Shown: positions 26,640 to 36,113 of the stretch, piece by piece
How positions within the stretch are numbered: the stretch's first letter is position 1
How the letters are laid out: every line of letters begins with the position of its first letter
Source of the DNA: Akkermansiaceae bacterium
GTDB taxonomy: Bacteria; Verrucomicrobiota; Verrucomicrobiia; Verrucomicrobiales; Akkermansiaceae
DNA: 51,540 nt
Assembly (NCBI GenBank): GCA_026421245.1
Contig: JAPKDJ010000026.1
Coordinates: 1-51,540 of the forward strand
Direction of reading: 5' to 3'
Made by a program: the position numbers and the translations under genes
Notes under the pieces: generated by a model
Databases searched by the model: none
What the model was told of the DNA's origin: nothing
What the model saw: only the letters and a program-made list of their open reading frames with translations

Positions 26640-26841
26640 GAGAATCCCACGGGTCAGATCGAATGTACTTTCGGGGTGAACTTCTCCGCGGGGGCGAACA
26701 CCCGTTGGCGGCTCGAACGATCTGGCAAACTACACCGAGATTTACCGATACGACGGCCCGACTGCGACCCGGATCACCGTCACTGATGATGATCGGCCAA
26801 GCCCCAACGTGTTTTACCGGTTCGGGGTGGATAAATTGTAG
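26640..26841 (+). pseudogene. C-terminal remnant of a large secreted protein
   Basis: One frame reads ENPTGQIECTFGVNFSAGAN and TRWRLERS. A second frame, shifted nearby, reads SNDLANYTEIYRYDGPTATR and VTDDDRPSPNVFYRFGVDKL before TAG. Joined, they form the beta-sandwich tail found at the C-termini of large secreted proteins in this window (S-x-DL-x-W/Y ... FYR). The frameshift and missing upstream sequence mark it as a remnant. The rest of the gap to menD (26842-27112) shows only a small GACTC/GAGTC dyad. Confidence 0.55.
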
Positions 26842-27112
26842 GACTCTCGGGAGTCAGAAAGGCTCCGATCGATCCACCAGTCGCTCCGGTTCCATGGTAT
26901 TAGACCGCGCCATCGTCATGCCTTGCATTTTCAGATCAGCACTCCGGCATGCGTCTCTTTTCAAACACTACGTGGCATTAGGTGGCCGGAGCTGCTTACC
27001 AAGGGCTGGTTTTTTGGTCCTTGGAGTCGCGATTGAAAATCGTGGGTTCTTTCTGCTGTTGCCGGAGAAAAGACGGGTATTTTTTGGGGATTGATCCATC
27101 TTGCCGCTCAAG

Positions 27113-28621
27113 ATGACGAGTCCGGAACGTGAGATGATAAATGAGCTGCTGAAGGCGGGCTGCGGAGATTTTGTGGTGTGCGGGGGGGCACGGAATGCAG
27201 GATTGGTGGCTTTGTTGGAGGCAGCGGAGGGGCTGCAGGTCTGGAAGCATTTTGAAGAGAGGGGGGCCGCTTTTTTTGCTCTGGGGCGGGCCAAGGATCA
27301 CGGGCGGCCGTGTGCGGTGGTGACGACGAGTGGGACGGCGGTGGCGGAGTGCTTGCCGGCGGTGATCGAGGCACATTACACGTGTTTGCCGTTGATTGTG
27401 CTGTCGGCGGATCGCCCCGAGGAGTTTCGGGGCTCGGGTGCTCCACAAGTGATCGAACAGGAAGGGATCTTTGGAAACTACGCGGCGCGGAGTTTGCAAG
27501 AATGGGACGGGCACGGACCGCTTCACCTGAATGTGCCGCTGGAGGAGGTGACGGTGGAGTTTGAGGAATGGACGGCGGAGGTGGAGGGGTTTTTACCGAC
27601 GCGGCTGTCGTTTGAAGTACGAAGTTTACGAGACTTTCTGGACGATGGGGTCTTTCGCGGGATCCTTGCGATGGTCGGTGGACTGGAACCCGAGGATCGG
27701 GAGGATGTCTTTTACTTTTTGAGGGAGCTGGGGATTCCGGTCATCGCGGATGTGAATAGCGGGATCCGCGAGGCGTTGGGTGATTTGCTGGTAGCCGAGG
27801 GGGCTTTCACGGGGAATTTGCCTGGACGAATTTTGCGGTTGGGGGAAGTGCCGGCGGGGAGACTTTGGAGAGATCTGGAGGATCACCCCTCCACGGAAGT
27901 GCTTTCGGTTTGCCGCAATGGTCTGCCGGGTTTGGCACGGGAATCAAAGGTGATTCGAGCCGGGGTCGGTCGGGTGATTCGAGGACTGGGCCCTGCCGAA
28001 AAAATCGGGGATGTGCGGGATGATTTTTTGAAAGCTCGCCCCTTCTTTGGTCTGGTTGATGAGAAGCTGGAGGCTCTTCCTGATAGCGAACCGGGGTTGG
28101 TGAATCTTCTCTCGGTCTACGCGACGACGGGAGAAAGCCTTTTTGTCGGGAACAGTCTTCCGATCCGTGAATGGAATGACTTCGGGCAACGCGACACTCC
28201 GTATGCTCGTGTCTTCGCCAACAGAGGGGCAAATGGAATCGATGGTCAGCTTTCGACTTGGCTTGGAGCGACGGCTGAAACACCGGATTCGTGGGGGGTC
28301 TTTGGTGACTTGACGACTCTTTACGATCTTGCGGCCCCGGCGATGCTTTCACAGGTTGAGCAAAGCGGTCGCGTTCTGGTTGTGATCAACAACGGGGGAG
28401 GGAGAATTTTTGACAAACTCCCTCGTCTGTCCGGTCTCACCGGAAAGCAGCGGGAGGCAATCGTTCAGCCACAGAAGGTTTGTCTCCAATCATGGGCGGC
28501 AATGTGGGGGATGGACTATCTAAAAATCGATAAACGTGAGGGTTTTGATGATTTCGAAACCGGAACAAAAACCCTTGTTGTTGAAGTGATCCCGGATGAT
28601 TCACAATCCGCGGAGTTTTGA
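27113..28621 (+). CDS. menD: 2-succinyl-5-enolpyruvyl-6-hydroxy-3-cyclohexene-1-carboxylate synthase (MenD)
   Basis: A protein of about 502 residues of the ThDP-dependent MenD family, which condenses isochorismate with 2-oxoglutarate in menaquinone synthesis. Seen: the cofactor-activating glutamate in KHFEERGAAFFALG, VTTSGTAVAECLPAVIEAHY, LSADRPEEFRG, NSLPIREWN, NRGANGIDGQLST, and the ThDP/Mg region GDLTTLYDLAA...NNGGGRIF. The ATG at 27113 was chosen; a TTG four codons upstream is possible and neither has a clear ribosome-binding site. No other men genes are nearby. Codons are G-rich compared with the flanking genes. Confidence 0.88.
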   Translation: MTSPEREMINELLKAGCGDFVVCGGARNAGLVALLEAAEGLQVWKHFEERGAAFFALGRAKDHGRPCAVVTTSGTAVAECLPAVIEAHYTCLPLIVLSADRPEEFRGSGAPQVIEQEGIFGNYAARSLQEWDGHGPLHLNVPLEEVTVEFEEWTAEVEGFLPTRLSFEVRSLRDFLDDGVFRGILAMVGGLEPEDREDVFYFLRELGIPVIADVNSGIREALGDLLVAEGAFTGNLPGRILRLGEVPAGRLWRDLEDHPSTEVLSVCRNGLPGLARESKVIRAGVGRVIRGLGPAEKIGDVRDDFLKARPFFGLVDEKLEALPDSEPGLVNLLSVYATTGESLFVGNSLPIREWNDFGQRDTPYARVFANRGANGIDGQLSTWLGATAETPDSWGVFGDLTTLYDLAAPAMLSQVEQSGRVLVVINNGGGRIFDKLPRLSGLTGKQREAIVQPQKVCLQSWAAMWGMDYLKIDKREGFDDFETGTKTLVVEVIPDDSQSAEF

Positions 28622-28654
28622 GAGGGGAGAGTAAAGCTCTGCCTCGACGAGAAC

Positions 28655-28954
28655 CGGAAATCAGATGTCCGGAATGGTCATACGGTCGTTGCGGCCCGTT
28701 GCGCCGCTTCTCATGTGCTCCACGCTGAAGGGGGAATATCGGATCAACTCTGACTTCCTACCAGCGGGAAGATTTGCAGCCCCTTCTGCCTGCCATCATT
28801 CATCCAAGCCGGGGGAAATCCGGAAGGGCTTTGAAAACTACACTCTGAAGACGCGCGAAGGACGAACTCTGGTTGGCTTTCTTGAGATCAAGAACTTGTC
28901 GATTTCTTTGCGTATCTTCGGAGTCCGCAACCACTGAGCATTCGTAAAAAGTGA
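28655..28954 (+). pseudogene. PVC-type haem-binding protein, C-terminal remnant
   Basis: Pieces of one protein are spread over three frames. GHTVVAARCAASHVLHAEGG is a c-type haem motif in which CxxCH has become CAASH. LTSYQREDLQPLLPAIIHPS follows in another frame, then EIRKGFENYTLKTREGRTLV GFLE, then VDFFAYLRSPQPLSIRKK and TGA. This is the usual order at the C-terminus of the large membrane-bound haem proteins typical of Planctomycetes/Verrucomicrobia. With the haem cysteine lost and several frameshifts, the gene is dead. Confidence 0.7.
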
Positions 28955-28979
28955 CGCTTTGTCGCCAGCGTTACTTTTT
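28947..28979. terminator. bidirectional hairpin terminator
   Basis: A-rich run, AGTGACGC, a 10-bp loop, GCGTTACT, then TTTTTT. The arms pair with one G-T wobble, and A and T runs flank both sides, so it can end transcription from both directions. It includes the stop codon of the minus-strand sulfatase. Confidence 0.7.
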
Positions 28980-30395
28980 TGGTTTGTTTCTGGAGTGGGG
29001 AGCCTGGCGTCGATCTTTTTCGATCAAATCCCGGTGATGGATCTCCCCCGGTTTGATTGACTGGTGTGACGATTGGGCAAGACCAATGAGCTTCTTGAGA
29101 ATTTCAGGTCGGTTCGCCGCGAGGTCGTTTTTTTCCTCAATATCTTTGGAGAGATCGAAGAGTTTCCAATCACTCTTTTTGGCTTTGTAGGCTTTCCAGT
29201 TTTTCATACGGACGGCAGTTTGTCCGGTGTATTCCCAGTAGAGATGGTCGTGTTGTTTTTGTTCTCCTTTCCCGGTCAAGGTGGGGACAAGTGATAGGCC
29301 ATCGGTTTCGGGACATTCGGCACCGGAAATATCAGAGAGAGTCGGCATGATGTCCGGGAAGTAGCAAAGGTGGTTGGTGACGGAATCGGACTTGATTTTT
29401 TTAGGCCAACGAACCAGGAAGGGCACCTTTAGACCACCTTCATAGAGGGATCCTTTTCCAGCGCGAAATCTCTCTCCGGTTTCCGGGTTGAGATTGGGAC
29501 CGAAGAATCCGTGCGGCCTTTCGGGAGTTTTGAAGTAGTCCTGTCCACCGTTGTCTCCGCACACAAACAAGATGGTCTTGTCGTCGATTTCGAGTTCCTT
29601 CAGGAGGGCGAGAATCTCTCCAAGTTGCCGGTCGACCATGTGCATAAAGGCGGCATAAATTCTGGCATCGCGATCGGTGCGCTGCCCGGCCTTCCACGGT
29701 TTATCCTTGAAGAGTTGCCACGATGGATCGTTCTCGTCGATTCCCCAGAGCCCATGAGGAGGGGTCCAGGGCAGGTAGCAAAAGAAGGTCTGCTTGTGAT
29801 TCTTTCTGATGAATCCCAGCGACTCTTTGAAGATCTCGGTTTGGGCGTGGGTTTCACCTTCGTAAAAGCTGGTTCCTTCATTTCCCTCAAGCGGGACCTC
29901 CTCACTGTTTCGTATGAGGTATTGCGGATAAAAGGTATGAGCATGGACCTGATCGTAGTAGCCAAAAAAGTCGTCGAAGCCGTGCTTTTCCGGAACTCCA
30001 CTGGTCCCACGGCCGCCGATGCCCCATTTGCCAAATCCTCCGGTGGCATACCCTTTCGATTTCAGCATCTTTGCCAGCGTCGTTTCGTCAGCCCGGATGG
30101 GATTGAAGCCATTGTTACTTCGCATCGAAGTGTGCCCCGAGTGTAGTCCGGTGAGCAGGACGCAACGGGTGGGCCCGCAAACGGGTGCTCCTGCATAGGC
30201 GTTTGTGAATCGCATTCCCTCGCTTGCTACCCGGTCGATGTTGGGGGTGAGGAGATCGGGATGTCCCATGTGCCCGGACTCGAAATATCCCCATTCATCA
30301 AGCATGAGGTAGATGATGTTAGGCTTTTCCTCGTCACAATGGGCGGACGGGATCACCTGGGTGATCAGCAGGAAAATAGGAAGGAACCTTTTCAT
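28971..30395 (-). CDS. secreted sulfatase (formylglycine type)
   Basis: A protein of about 474 residues. The ATG at 30395 gives a signal peptide, MKRFLPIFLLITQVIPSAHC; a start 24 codons upstream would bury it. The alkaline-phosphatase/sulfatase fold is shown by LMLDEWGYFESGHMG (metal Asp), CGPTR (Cys73, the formylglycine site, C-x-P-x-R), GKWGIGG and VCGDNGG. It hydrolyses sulfate esters, probably of polysaccharides, in the periplasm or outside. It is divergent from the intact sialidase-family gene 168 bp away, suggesting a shared glycan target. It ends in a Lys/Arg-rich tail. Confidence 0.9.
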   Translation of the reverse strand: MKRFLPIFLLITQVIPSAHCDEEKPNIIYLMLDEWGYFESGHMGHPDLLTPNIDRVASEGMRFTNAYAGAPVCGPTRCVLLTGLHSGHTSMRSNNGFNPIRADETTLAKMLKSKGYATGGFGKWGIGGRGTSGVPEKHGFDDFFGYYDQVHAHTFYPQYLIRNSEEVPLEGNEGTSFYEGETHAQTEIFKESLGFIRKNHKQTFFCYLPWTPPHGLWGIDENDPSWQLFKDKPWKAGQRTDRDARIYAAFMHMVDRQLGEILALLKELEIDDKTILFVCGDNGGQDYFKTPERPHGFFGPNLNPETGERFRAGKGSLYEGGLKVPFLVRWPKKIKSDSVTNHLCYFPDIMPTLSDISGAECPETDGLSLVPTLTGKGEQKQHDHLYWEYTGQTAVRMKNWKAYKAKKSDWKLFDLSKDIEEKNDLAANRPEILKKLIGLAQSSHQSIKPGEIHHRDLIEKDRRQAPHSRNKPKK

Positions 30396-30563
30396 GGGGT
30401 GGCCGGAGAATGCTCTTTCCTTACCGCGGGGGCAAGTTGTGTGTGGTTCAAACCAAGTGATGCGCATGCCCTTGAAGACTCGGTCTGTCTGGCTCAGTGC
30501 GGAGATGAAAATAACGCAAAGACTCTCGCCTCATTGATCTCAAAGAGGTTTAGTAAAAGGCAG

Positions 30564-31688
30564 ATGAAGCGATTAATTGAAACGATCTTTCTGACACTTA
30601 CGCCTCTGTTGGTGAACCCGGCGTTCGCGGAATCTGAAATTCCACCGGTAGCGAAAGGAGGAGAGGGGCCCTTGATTGAGGCCGGGCAGATCTTTGAGAT
30701 CGCGAAGAAACCCACAAAAGAATGCCATGCCTCGACGATCGTCGAAACGCCATCGGGGTTCGTCGCGGCATGGTTTGGCGGGACCCATGAAAGACACAAA
30801 GATGTCGGGATTTGGGTGTCCCGTCATGTCGAAGGTTCGTGGACCGCTCCCGCTGAAGTTGTCAATGGTGTCCAGTCCCAGAACAAACGTTTCCCATGCT
30901 GGAATCCCGTCCTGTTTCAGCCCAAGGAGGGGCCCTTGTTGCTCTTTTACAAAGTGGGCCCTAGCCCCAGCACTTGGTGGGGGATGCTCACCACCTCTCA
31001 TGACGGTGGCAGGAGCTGGACCTGGCCAACCAAGCTTGGTCACGACAAGGCGATCGGCCATTTGTTAGGGCCGGTGAAAAATAAACCGGTTCAGCTTTCC
31101 GACGGAGCCATCCTTTGCCCCTCAAGTAGCGAGCTTGATGTCAAATCTGGGAATGACAAATGGCGAGTTCATTTCGAAATCACCCGCGATCTTGGCAAGA
31201 CATGGGAAGTGATTGGGCCCATCAACGACGGCATTGAATTCGATGCCATCCAGCCAAGCATCCTCACCCATAAAAACGGAGATCTCCAAATCCTCTGTCG
31301 GAGCCGTCAGGGAGTTGTCACACAAAGTTGGTCAACGGATGTGGGTAAAACTTGGCTGGAAATGACTGCCACCGAACTTCCGAATCCCAGTGCCGGGACC
31401 GATGCCGTCACGCTCGCTGACGGCCGTCATCTTCTTGTCTACAATCACACCACGCTTAAAACGACGCTCCCGGGTCGTCGCATGCTCAACGTGGCCATTT
31501 CCGATGACGGTAAGGATTGGAGACCGGTGGTCACTCTCGAGCAAACTCCGAAGTCGGCAAATCCCAGCCGGTCTGTTGAGTATTCCTATCCGGCTGTGAT
31601 TCAGGCAAAAGACGGGAAAGTCCATATCACATACACCTACCATCGAGAGGGTATTAAACACGTCACCCTTGATCCTGAAAAACTCTGA
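30564..31688 (+). CDS. secreted sialidase-family (BNR-repeat) protein
   Basis: A 374-residue protein. The ATG at 30564 follows AAAAGG and gives a signal peptide (MKRLIETIFLTLTPLLVNPAFA). Asp-box motifs mark a six-bladed propeller: SHDGGRSW, TRDLGKTW, STDVGKTW and SDDGKDW. AAWFGGTHERHKDVGIW and QPSILTHKNGDLQILCRS are typical of this bacterial sialidase-like group. It may cleave sialic acid or other sugars; activity cannot be told by eye. It is divergent from the sulfatase and is followed by a convergent dead sulfatase. Confidence 0.85.
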   Translation: MKRLIETIFLTLTPLLVNPAFAESEIPPVAKGGEGPLIEAGQIFEIAKKPTKECHASTIVETPSGFVAAWFGGTHERHKDVGIWVSRHVEGSWTAPAEVVNGVQSQNKRFPCWNPVLFQPKEGPLLLFYKVGPSPSTWWGMLTTSHDGGRSWTWPTKLGHDKAIGHLLGPVKNKPVQLSDGAILCPSSSELDVKSGNDKWRVHFEITRDLGKTWEVIGPINDGIEFDAIQPSILTHKNGDLQILCRSRQGVVTQSWSTDVGKTWLEMTATELPNPSAGTDAVTLADGRHLLVYNHTTLKTTLPGRRMLNVAISDDGKDWRPVVTLEQTPKSANPSRSVEYSYPAVIQAKDGKVHITYTYHREGIKHVTLDPEKL

Positions 31689-31730
31689 GTGTTCTGCAGT
31701 GGATCGGAAATCTTTCAGACGGTGTTTCCC

Positions 31731-32179
31731 TCAACCGGCAAAAAATCTGAGCCCATCTGCGGATAGTTTCCTCCTCAACGCCATCCCCTGGAACCTCTCC
31801 TTGCGTTCGCCGTTGTGCATGATCTTTCCCGTTCCAAGGGTGTGATAACCATTCTCGCGAAAGTGATCCATGAAGGTTCGGGAGTTTTTGATGACCTTCA
31901 TTGTCCTGCCATTTTTCAAATCCGTAGAGCTGGGAGGTATGCGGGTAGAGGCCAAAGACCAGACTCGCCCCGGAAGGATTGCAGATCGGGATATTGGAAT
32001 GTGCCTGGGTAAACGACACCCCGCGATCCATCAGGCGCTTCATGTTTGGCGTCTTCGCCTAGGGATGGCCCCTAAGTGTTTCAACATAATCATTGAGATC
32101 ATCACAAACAATCAGGACGATCTGCTCCCAGTGAAAGGAACGGGAGAAGCAAAAGAAGAAAAAAGATTTTTGGCGACAT
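31731..32179 (-). pseudogene. decayed sulfatase (iduronate-2-sulfatase-like)
   Basis: On the minus strand a leader-like start (MSPKIFFFFCFSRSF) is followed by IVLIVCDDLNDYVETLRGHP, then TAG, then in the same frame AKTPNMKRLMDRGVSFTQAH and SNIPICNPSGASLVFGLYPH. After KWQDNE the frame shifts, continuing with KNSRTFMDHFRENGYHTLGT and GKIMHN, and ends early at FFAG. Besides the nonsense codon and frameshift, the formylglycine signature reads CNPSG where C-x-P/S-x-R is needed. The C-terminal two thirds are missing. It is clearly dead. Confidence 0.8.
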
Positions 32180-32364
32180 AAGTAACTTCGTTAACCCAAT
32201 ACTTCGCGGGCTGGCAAAGTTTAACGATGTTTTTCATCCATTGGCCCTCTCGCTTCCTTCACCATCCCGTTGAAGTTTGAATAGAGTTACAACTCTCCAT
32301 TCATTGGCGGGTTTATCCAATGCAGGAGATTGACCCACTTTTAGACCACACCGCCACGCACACC

Positions 32365-35300
32365 ATGAGATTTCTTTTGTTCCTCCTCCTCTCCACCGCG
32401 ACCCTTCCCGCCTCTCCTCTCATATCCTCCTGGTTCACCGATCTCTCCGGCCGATACGCCCGGATTTACGAAGACAACGCCGCGATGGCTGCCCAAGCCC
32501 CCGTCACCACCTGGAGCAGGGGACGGGGAACCCAGGCTGACCCCGTCTACGCCGGCATCACCGAAATTTCCCACACCGCCACTGACGTCTACCTCCGCAC
32601 CTCCAACCTCGGCCTCCACATCATGGGCCCCTGGTATGGCGGGGATGGCAACCTCTTCCCTAACTACCCGGCAAACCAAGCGGATATCTACCGCTTCCCC
32701 CGAAACCCTGTCATCCCGACCACCAAAACCGGCACCGGACTCGGCGTCATCGGCTACATGGTCGATGGCATCGCGCTCTTCGATTCCCGCGACGCCTTTT
32801 CCTACGACACCTCAGAAGGGGTCGATGACGGCCCAGGCGCCGCAGGAAATATTAATGGTGATGACGTCTGGAACCGCGACGCCTACATCAACGAAGGCGT
32901 GACCTTCGACAATGCCTTCGCCCACCAAGCCGGCTCCAACCAACACTACCACTCCAACTCTCCCGCCATTCGTCACTTCCTCGGCGACTCCGTCGATTAC
33001 GCCCCCGTAACCAACACTTACATCGAGAATTTTAACAATCTGCACTCTCCCATCATCGGCTGGTTCCGCGATGGTCTCCCACTCTATGGCCCCTACGGAT
33101 ACTCGGATCCAAACGATGCCACCTCCACTGTCCGCCGCATGATCTCCGGCTATCAAAAACGTGACGGCTCGAACGGCTCCACCGACCTCACCACCACCGG
33201 TCGCGCCACCCTCCCCCAATGGGTCGTCCGAAACGAAGGAGGTTCCGCCACCATCGCGGCCGCCTTCCACGGCCCTAATATCTCGAATGCCATTCCCATC
33301 GGTCACTACCTCGAGGACTACGCCTACAAAGGTGATCTCGGACTCACTTTCGGAACCGGTTTCGACCTCAACGAATACAACGTCCGCTTCTGCGTCACCC
33401 CCGAATTCCCCTCCGGAACCTGGGCCTACTTCTCCAACATCGAGCCCGATGGCACCCCCGTTTATCCTTATAACATTGGCCGCTATTACTACGGCACCCC
33501 TTCTGGAGTTTCGCCCAATACCGTCCCCGCAAATGCCATCATCCATTTCGAAGGCGGACCCAAAAAGTCGATCCGCATCGACTCCATCCCCGAAACTAGC
33601 ACCGATGAAGTCACTCTAGTCTGGTCTGCCATTGAGGGCGGCCAATACACCATCGATTCCACCACCACTCTCCAGCTCGGTTCCTGGACCCGTGAGGCCA
33701 ACAATGCCGAACCCACTCTAGAAAAGCTCTCCCTCTCGAGTAACACCGCTGCCGATCCCAAAAAGTTCTACCGTGCCAAGCTCAACAGCCTCGCTGACTT
33801 CGATCAAACCGGGATCCAAAATTTCACCTTCGCCCCCAGTGTCACCTTCCTCTTCAATCTCGCTACCACGACGCTTCCTCCCGCATCGATCAGCTCCGTC
33901 ACTGTCGGAGGGATTTCCGCCACCGTCACCGCCTATGACCCCGAGACTGGCCTCACCGAAGTCTACTTCGATGATTCCTCCCTCGCTATCGGCAGCTACC
34001 CCGCTCTCGTCAATGGCTCCATCAATTCGGTCGAAAGCTACACCGTCTCCGGCCCCAGCAACGTTCTTCTTCTCATCCTCGATGACTGGGGGATCGACGC
34101 CTCGGAACTTTACAATACCCCCGGCGTAGGCATCCAACTTGCCAACATGCCGACCCTGAAAAACCTTGCCGACAACGGATTGCTCTTCACCCGCGGCTAC
34201 GCCCAACCCATCTGCTCACCCACCCGGGCCACCCTCCTCACCGGCCGCCAGCCCTACCAGCACACCGTCGGAAATCCTCAAGCCAACTCCACCCTTCCCG
34301 CGTCCGAGACAACCTTCCCCGAACTCATTTCCGAAAATGCCCCCGCCTACGGACTCGCTTCCTTCGGGAAATGGCACCTCGGATCAGGGGGCACCGGCCC
34401 CCTCGCCACCGGCGGCTGGCCGAACTTCACCGGAACCCTCGTCGGCGGCGTCCCCGACTACGACGCTTGGACCCGCGTTAAAATCGAAAACCGCATCCTC
34501 ACTGACAATGGCACCGCCATCGTCGACCTCGTCCCCAGCACCTACTCCTCAACCTACGCCACCAGCGTTCAGGTCGATGAAGCCGCCACCTTTATCACCG
34601 CCCAAGGCACCGATCCCTGGGTCGTCTGGATGGGCTTCAATGCTCCCCACACTCCTTTCCAGGACCCTCCCGCAAACCTCGCCCCCACAAGCGGATACTC
34701 CACCACCGGCACTGCGAACAAAGACCTCTACATCCGCATGCTCGAAGCGCTCGATACCGAAATCGCCCGCCTCCTCACCTCCGTCGACATGAGCAACACC
34801 AACATCATCATCATCGGAGATAACGGCACCCCCGGCCAAGTTGATCAAGCTCCCGCTGGTGGCCTTGCCGAAGCCAAAGGTTCCCTCCGCGAAGGCGGAA
34901 TTCACGTTCCCTTCTTCGCCATCGGACCTGGCATTACCCAGACCGGCACCACCGATAAACTCGTCCACGTTGCTGATCTCTTCTCCACTGTCCTTGACCT
35001 CACCGGTGTGGGAATCCCCGCCAATCTCGAGCTCAACTCTACTTCGATTGCCCCCATCTTCAACGGCACCGACACCGCCGACCGCTGCATCATCGCCGAA
35101 AAATTCGGCCTCGATCCCGCCACCGATGGCCGCTCCCTCATCATCGACACTTGGCCGGACTACAAACTCATCTCCATCCAAGACGTCACCGATCCTGACG
35201 ACACACCCATCTACCAAATGTATCTCCTCGGAGCCAACGGTGTCGAATCCGCCGCCCTCACCATGCCCCCCAGCCCCGGTGAGGCACACGAAGCCGCCTA

Positions 35301-35676
35301 CAACGCCCTCGTCGCAAAAGATCAATCCCTCGTCCCTGGCACCTCCGTGCCCGGCGTCACGATAAATATCGATCTTCCCGCCAGCGCTCCACCTCTCATC
35401 AACAACATGAACCGTAACATCGTCCGCCCCAATCGCATCACTATCGGTGGAGTCGCTGCCACTTGGGACACGGGTGAGATCACCGGCGGAGGAACCACCA
35501 CCTCTGCCGCCCGCGTTGATGAATCAGGCGTTCCCGATCAATTTTCCATCGTGGCCAACTTTGATCTCTTAACCTCCGGCCTCACCAGTGGCCAATCCTA
35601 CGCCATCGTCGTCAGCTTCCCTGGCCGCGGCGGTAATCGCGTCTTCACCGCCACGAATCAATACATCGCTCCGTAG
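32365..35676 (+). CDS. secreted YHYH-domain/sulfatase fusion protein
   Basis: A protein of about 1103 residues; ATG at 32365 gives signal peptide MRFLLFLLLSTATLPA. Residues ~45-390 form a YHYH-type domain, with HYH at 194-196, DGLPLYGPYGY at ~237-246 and FDNAFAH. Residues ~404-474 are a beta-sandwich module (SAIEGGQYTIDSTTTLQLGS ... FYRAKL). Residues ~566-920 are a sulfatase with ILDDWGIDASE, CSPTR (Cys617, formylglycine site), GKWHLGSGG, IIGDNGTPG and EGGIHVPFF. The last ~100 residues are another beta domain. Sulfatases are normally stand-alone, so a YHYH fusion is unusual. Likely an extracellular sulfatase; the YHYH role is unknown. Confidence 0.85.
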   Translation: MRFLLFLLLSTATLPASPLISSWFTDLSGRYARIYEDNAAMAAQAPVTTWSRGRGTQADPVYAGITEISHTATDVYLRTSNLGLHIMGPWYGGDGNLFPNYPANQADIYRFPRNPVIPTTKTGTGLGVIGYMVDGIALFDSRDAFSYDTSEGVDDGPGAAGNINGDDVWNRDAYINEGVTFDNAFAHQAGSNQHYHSNSPAIRHFLGDSVDYAPVTNTYIENFNNLHSPIIGWFRDGLPLYGPYGYSDPNDATSTVRRMISGYQKRDGSNGSTDLTTTGRATLPQWVVRNEGGSATIAAAFHGPNISNAIPIGHYLEDYAYKGDLGLTFGTGFDLNEYNVRFCVTPEFPSGTWAYFSNIEPDGTPVYPYNIGRYYYGTPSGVSPNTVPANAIIHFEGGPKKSIRIDSIPETSTDEVTLVWSAIEGGQYTIDSTTTLQLGSWTREANNAEPTLEKLSLSSNTAADPKKFYRAKLNSLADFDQTGIQNFTFAPSVTFLFNLATTTLPPASISSVTVGGISATVTAYDPETGLTEVYFDDSSLAIGSYPALVNGSINSVESYTVSGPSNVLLLILDDWGIDASELYNTPGVGIQLANMPTLKNLADNGLLFTRGYAQPICSPTRATLLTGRQPYQHTVGNPQANSTLPASETTFPELISENAPAYGLASFGKWHLGSGGTGPLATGGWPNFTGTLVGGVPDYDAWTRVKIENRILTDNGTAIVDLVPSTYSSTYATSVQVDEAATFITAQGTDPWVVWMGFNAPHTPFQDPPANLAPTSGYSTTGTANKDLYIRMLEALDTEIARLLTSVDMSNTNIIIIGDNGTPGQVDQAPAGGLAEAKGSLREGGIHVPFFAIGPGITQTGTTDKLVHVADLFSTVLDLTGVGIPANLELNSTSIAPIFNGTDTADRCIIAEKFGLDPATDGRSLIIDTWPDYKLISIQDVTDPDDTPIYQMYLLGANGVESAALTMPPSPGEAHEAAYNALVAKDQSLVPGTSVPGVTINIDLPASAPPLINNMNRNIVRPNRITIGGVAATWDTGEITGGGTTTSAARVDESGVPDQFSIVANFDLLTSGLTSGQSYAIVVSFPGRGGNRVFTATNQYIAP

Positions 35677-35794
35677 TGGATATCATTATTGGCGCAGCAG
35701 TGGCATGCCGCCTGACTCCCTCAAAAGGGCAAGTACACCGATCTTGTCTCCTTCGATGATGATCCTTTGAAGACCACTCCCTGCACCAAGTGGA

Positions 35795-36074
35795 GTGGAA
35801 TTCAGTAGCTCACACTTCAACGTAATCCTCGTTGGAGAGGGCCCAAGCACTTTCAGTGATCCAAACATCGCCGTGATGATATTCAATTCAGCCACTAACG
35901 AAGTGACCATCACCTGGAGTACGAATCGAGGAAGAATCTACGCCATTCTTTCCTCGACTGACCTCACCCGTTTCGACTCTGGGATTGATGATTCGATCCC
36001 TTCCGCTGCCGAGGAAACCATCACGGCACCCTTCCCGCGGGACAGCGAGGCATCGATAAATAGTTTTTTTGAGT
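35795..36074 (+). pseudogene. C-terminal remnant of a large secreted protein
   Basis: From about 35873 a frame reads VMIFNSATNEVTITWSTNRG, RIYAILSSTDLTRFDSGIDD and SIPSAAEETITAPFP, ending near SINSFF. This is the T-W-x-x-x-x-G-x-x-Y-x-I-x-S-S-x-DL tail module that closes many large secreted proteins of these bacteria. There is no upstream domain and the terminal FFR is disrupted. Just before it, around 35734-35806, a different frame gives YTDLVSFDDDPLKTTPC, perhaps from the same lost gene. It is not part of the next gene, whose own signal peptide starts at 36114. Confidence 0.5.
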
Positions 36075-36113
36075 CGAGCCCAACTAAAGATCTGCGAAGC
36101 TTGTCACTCTCTC

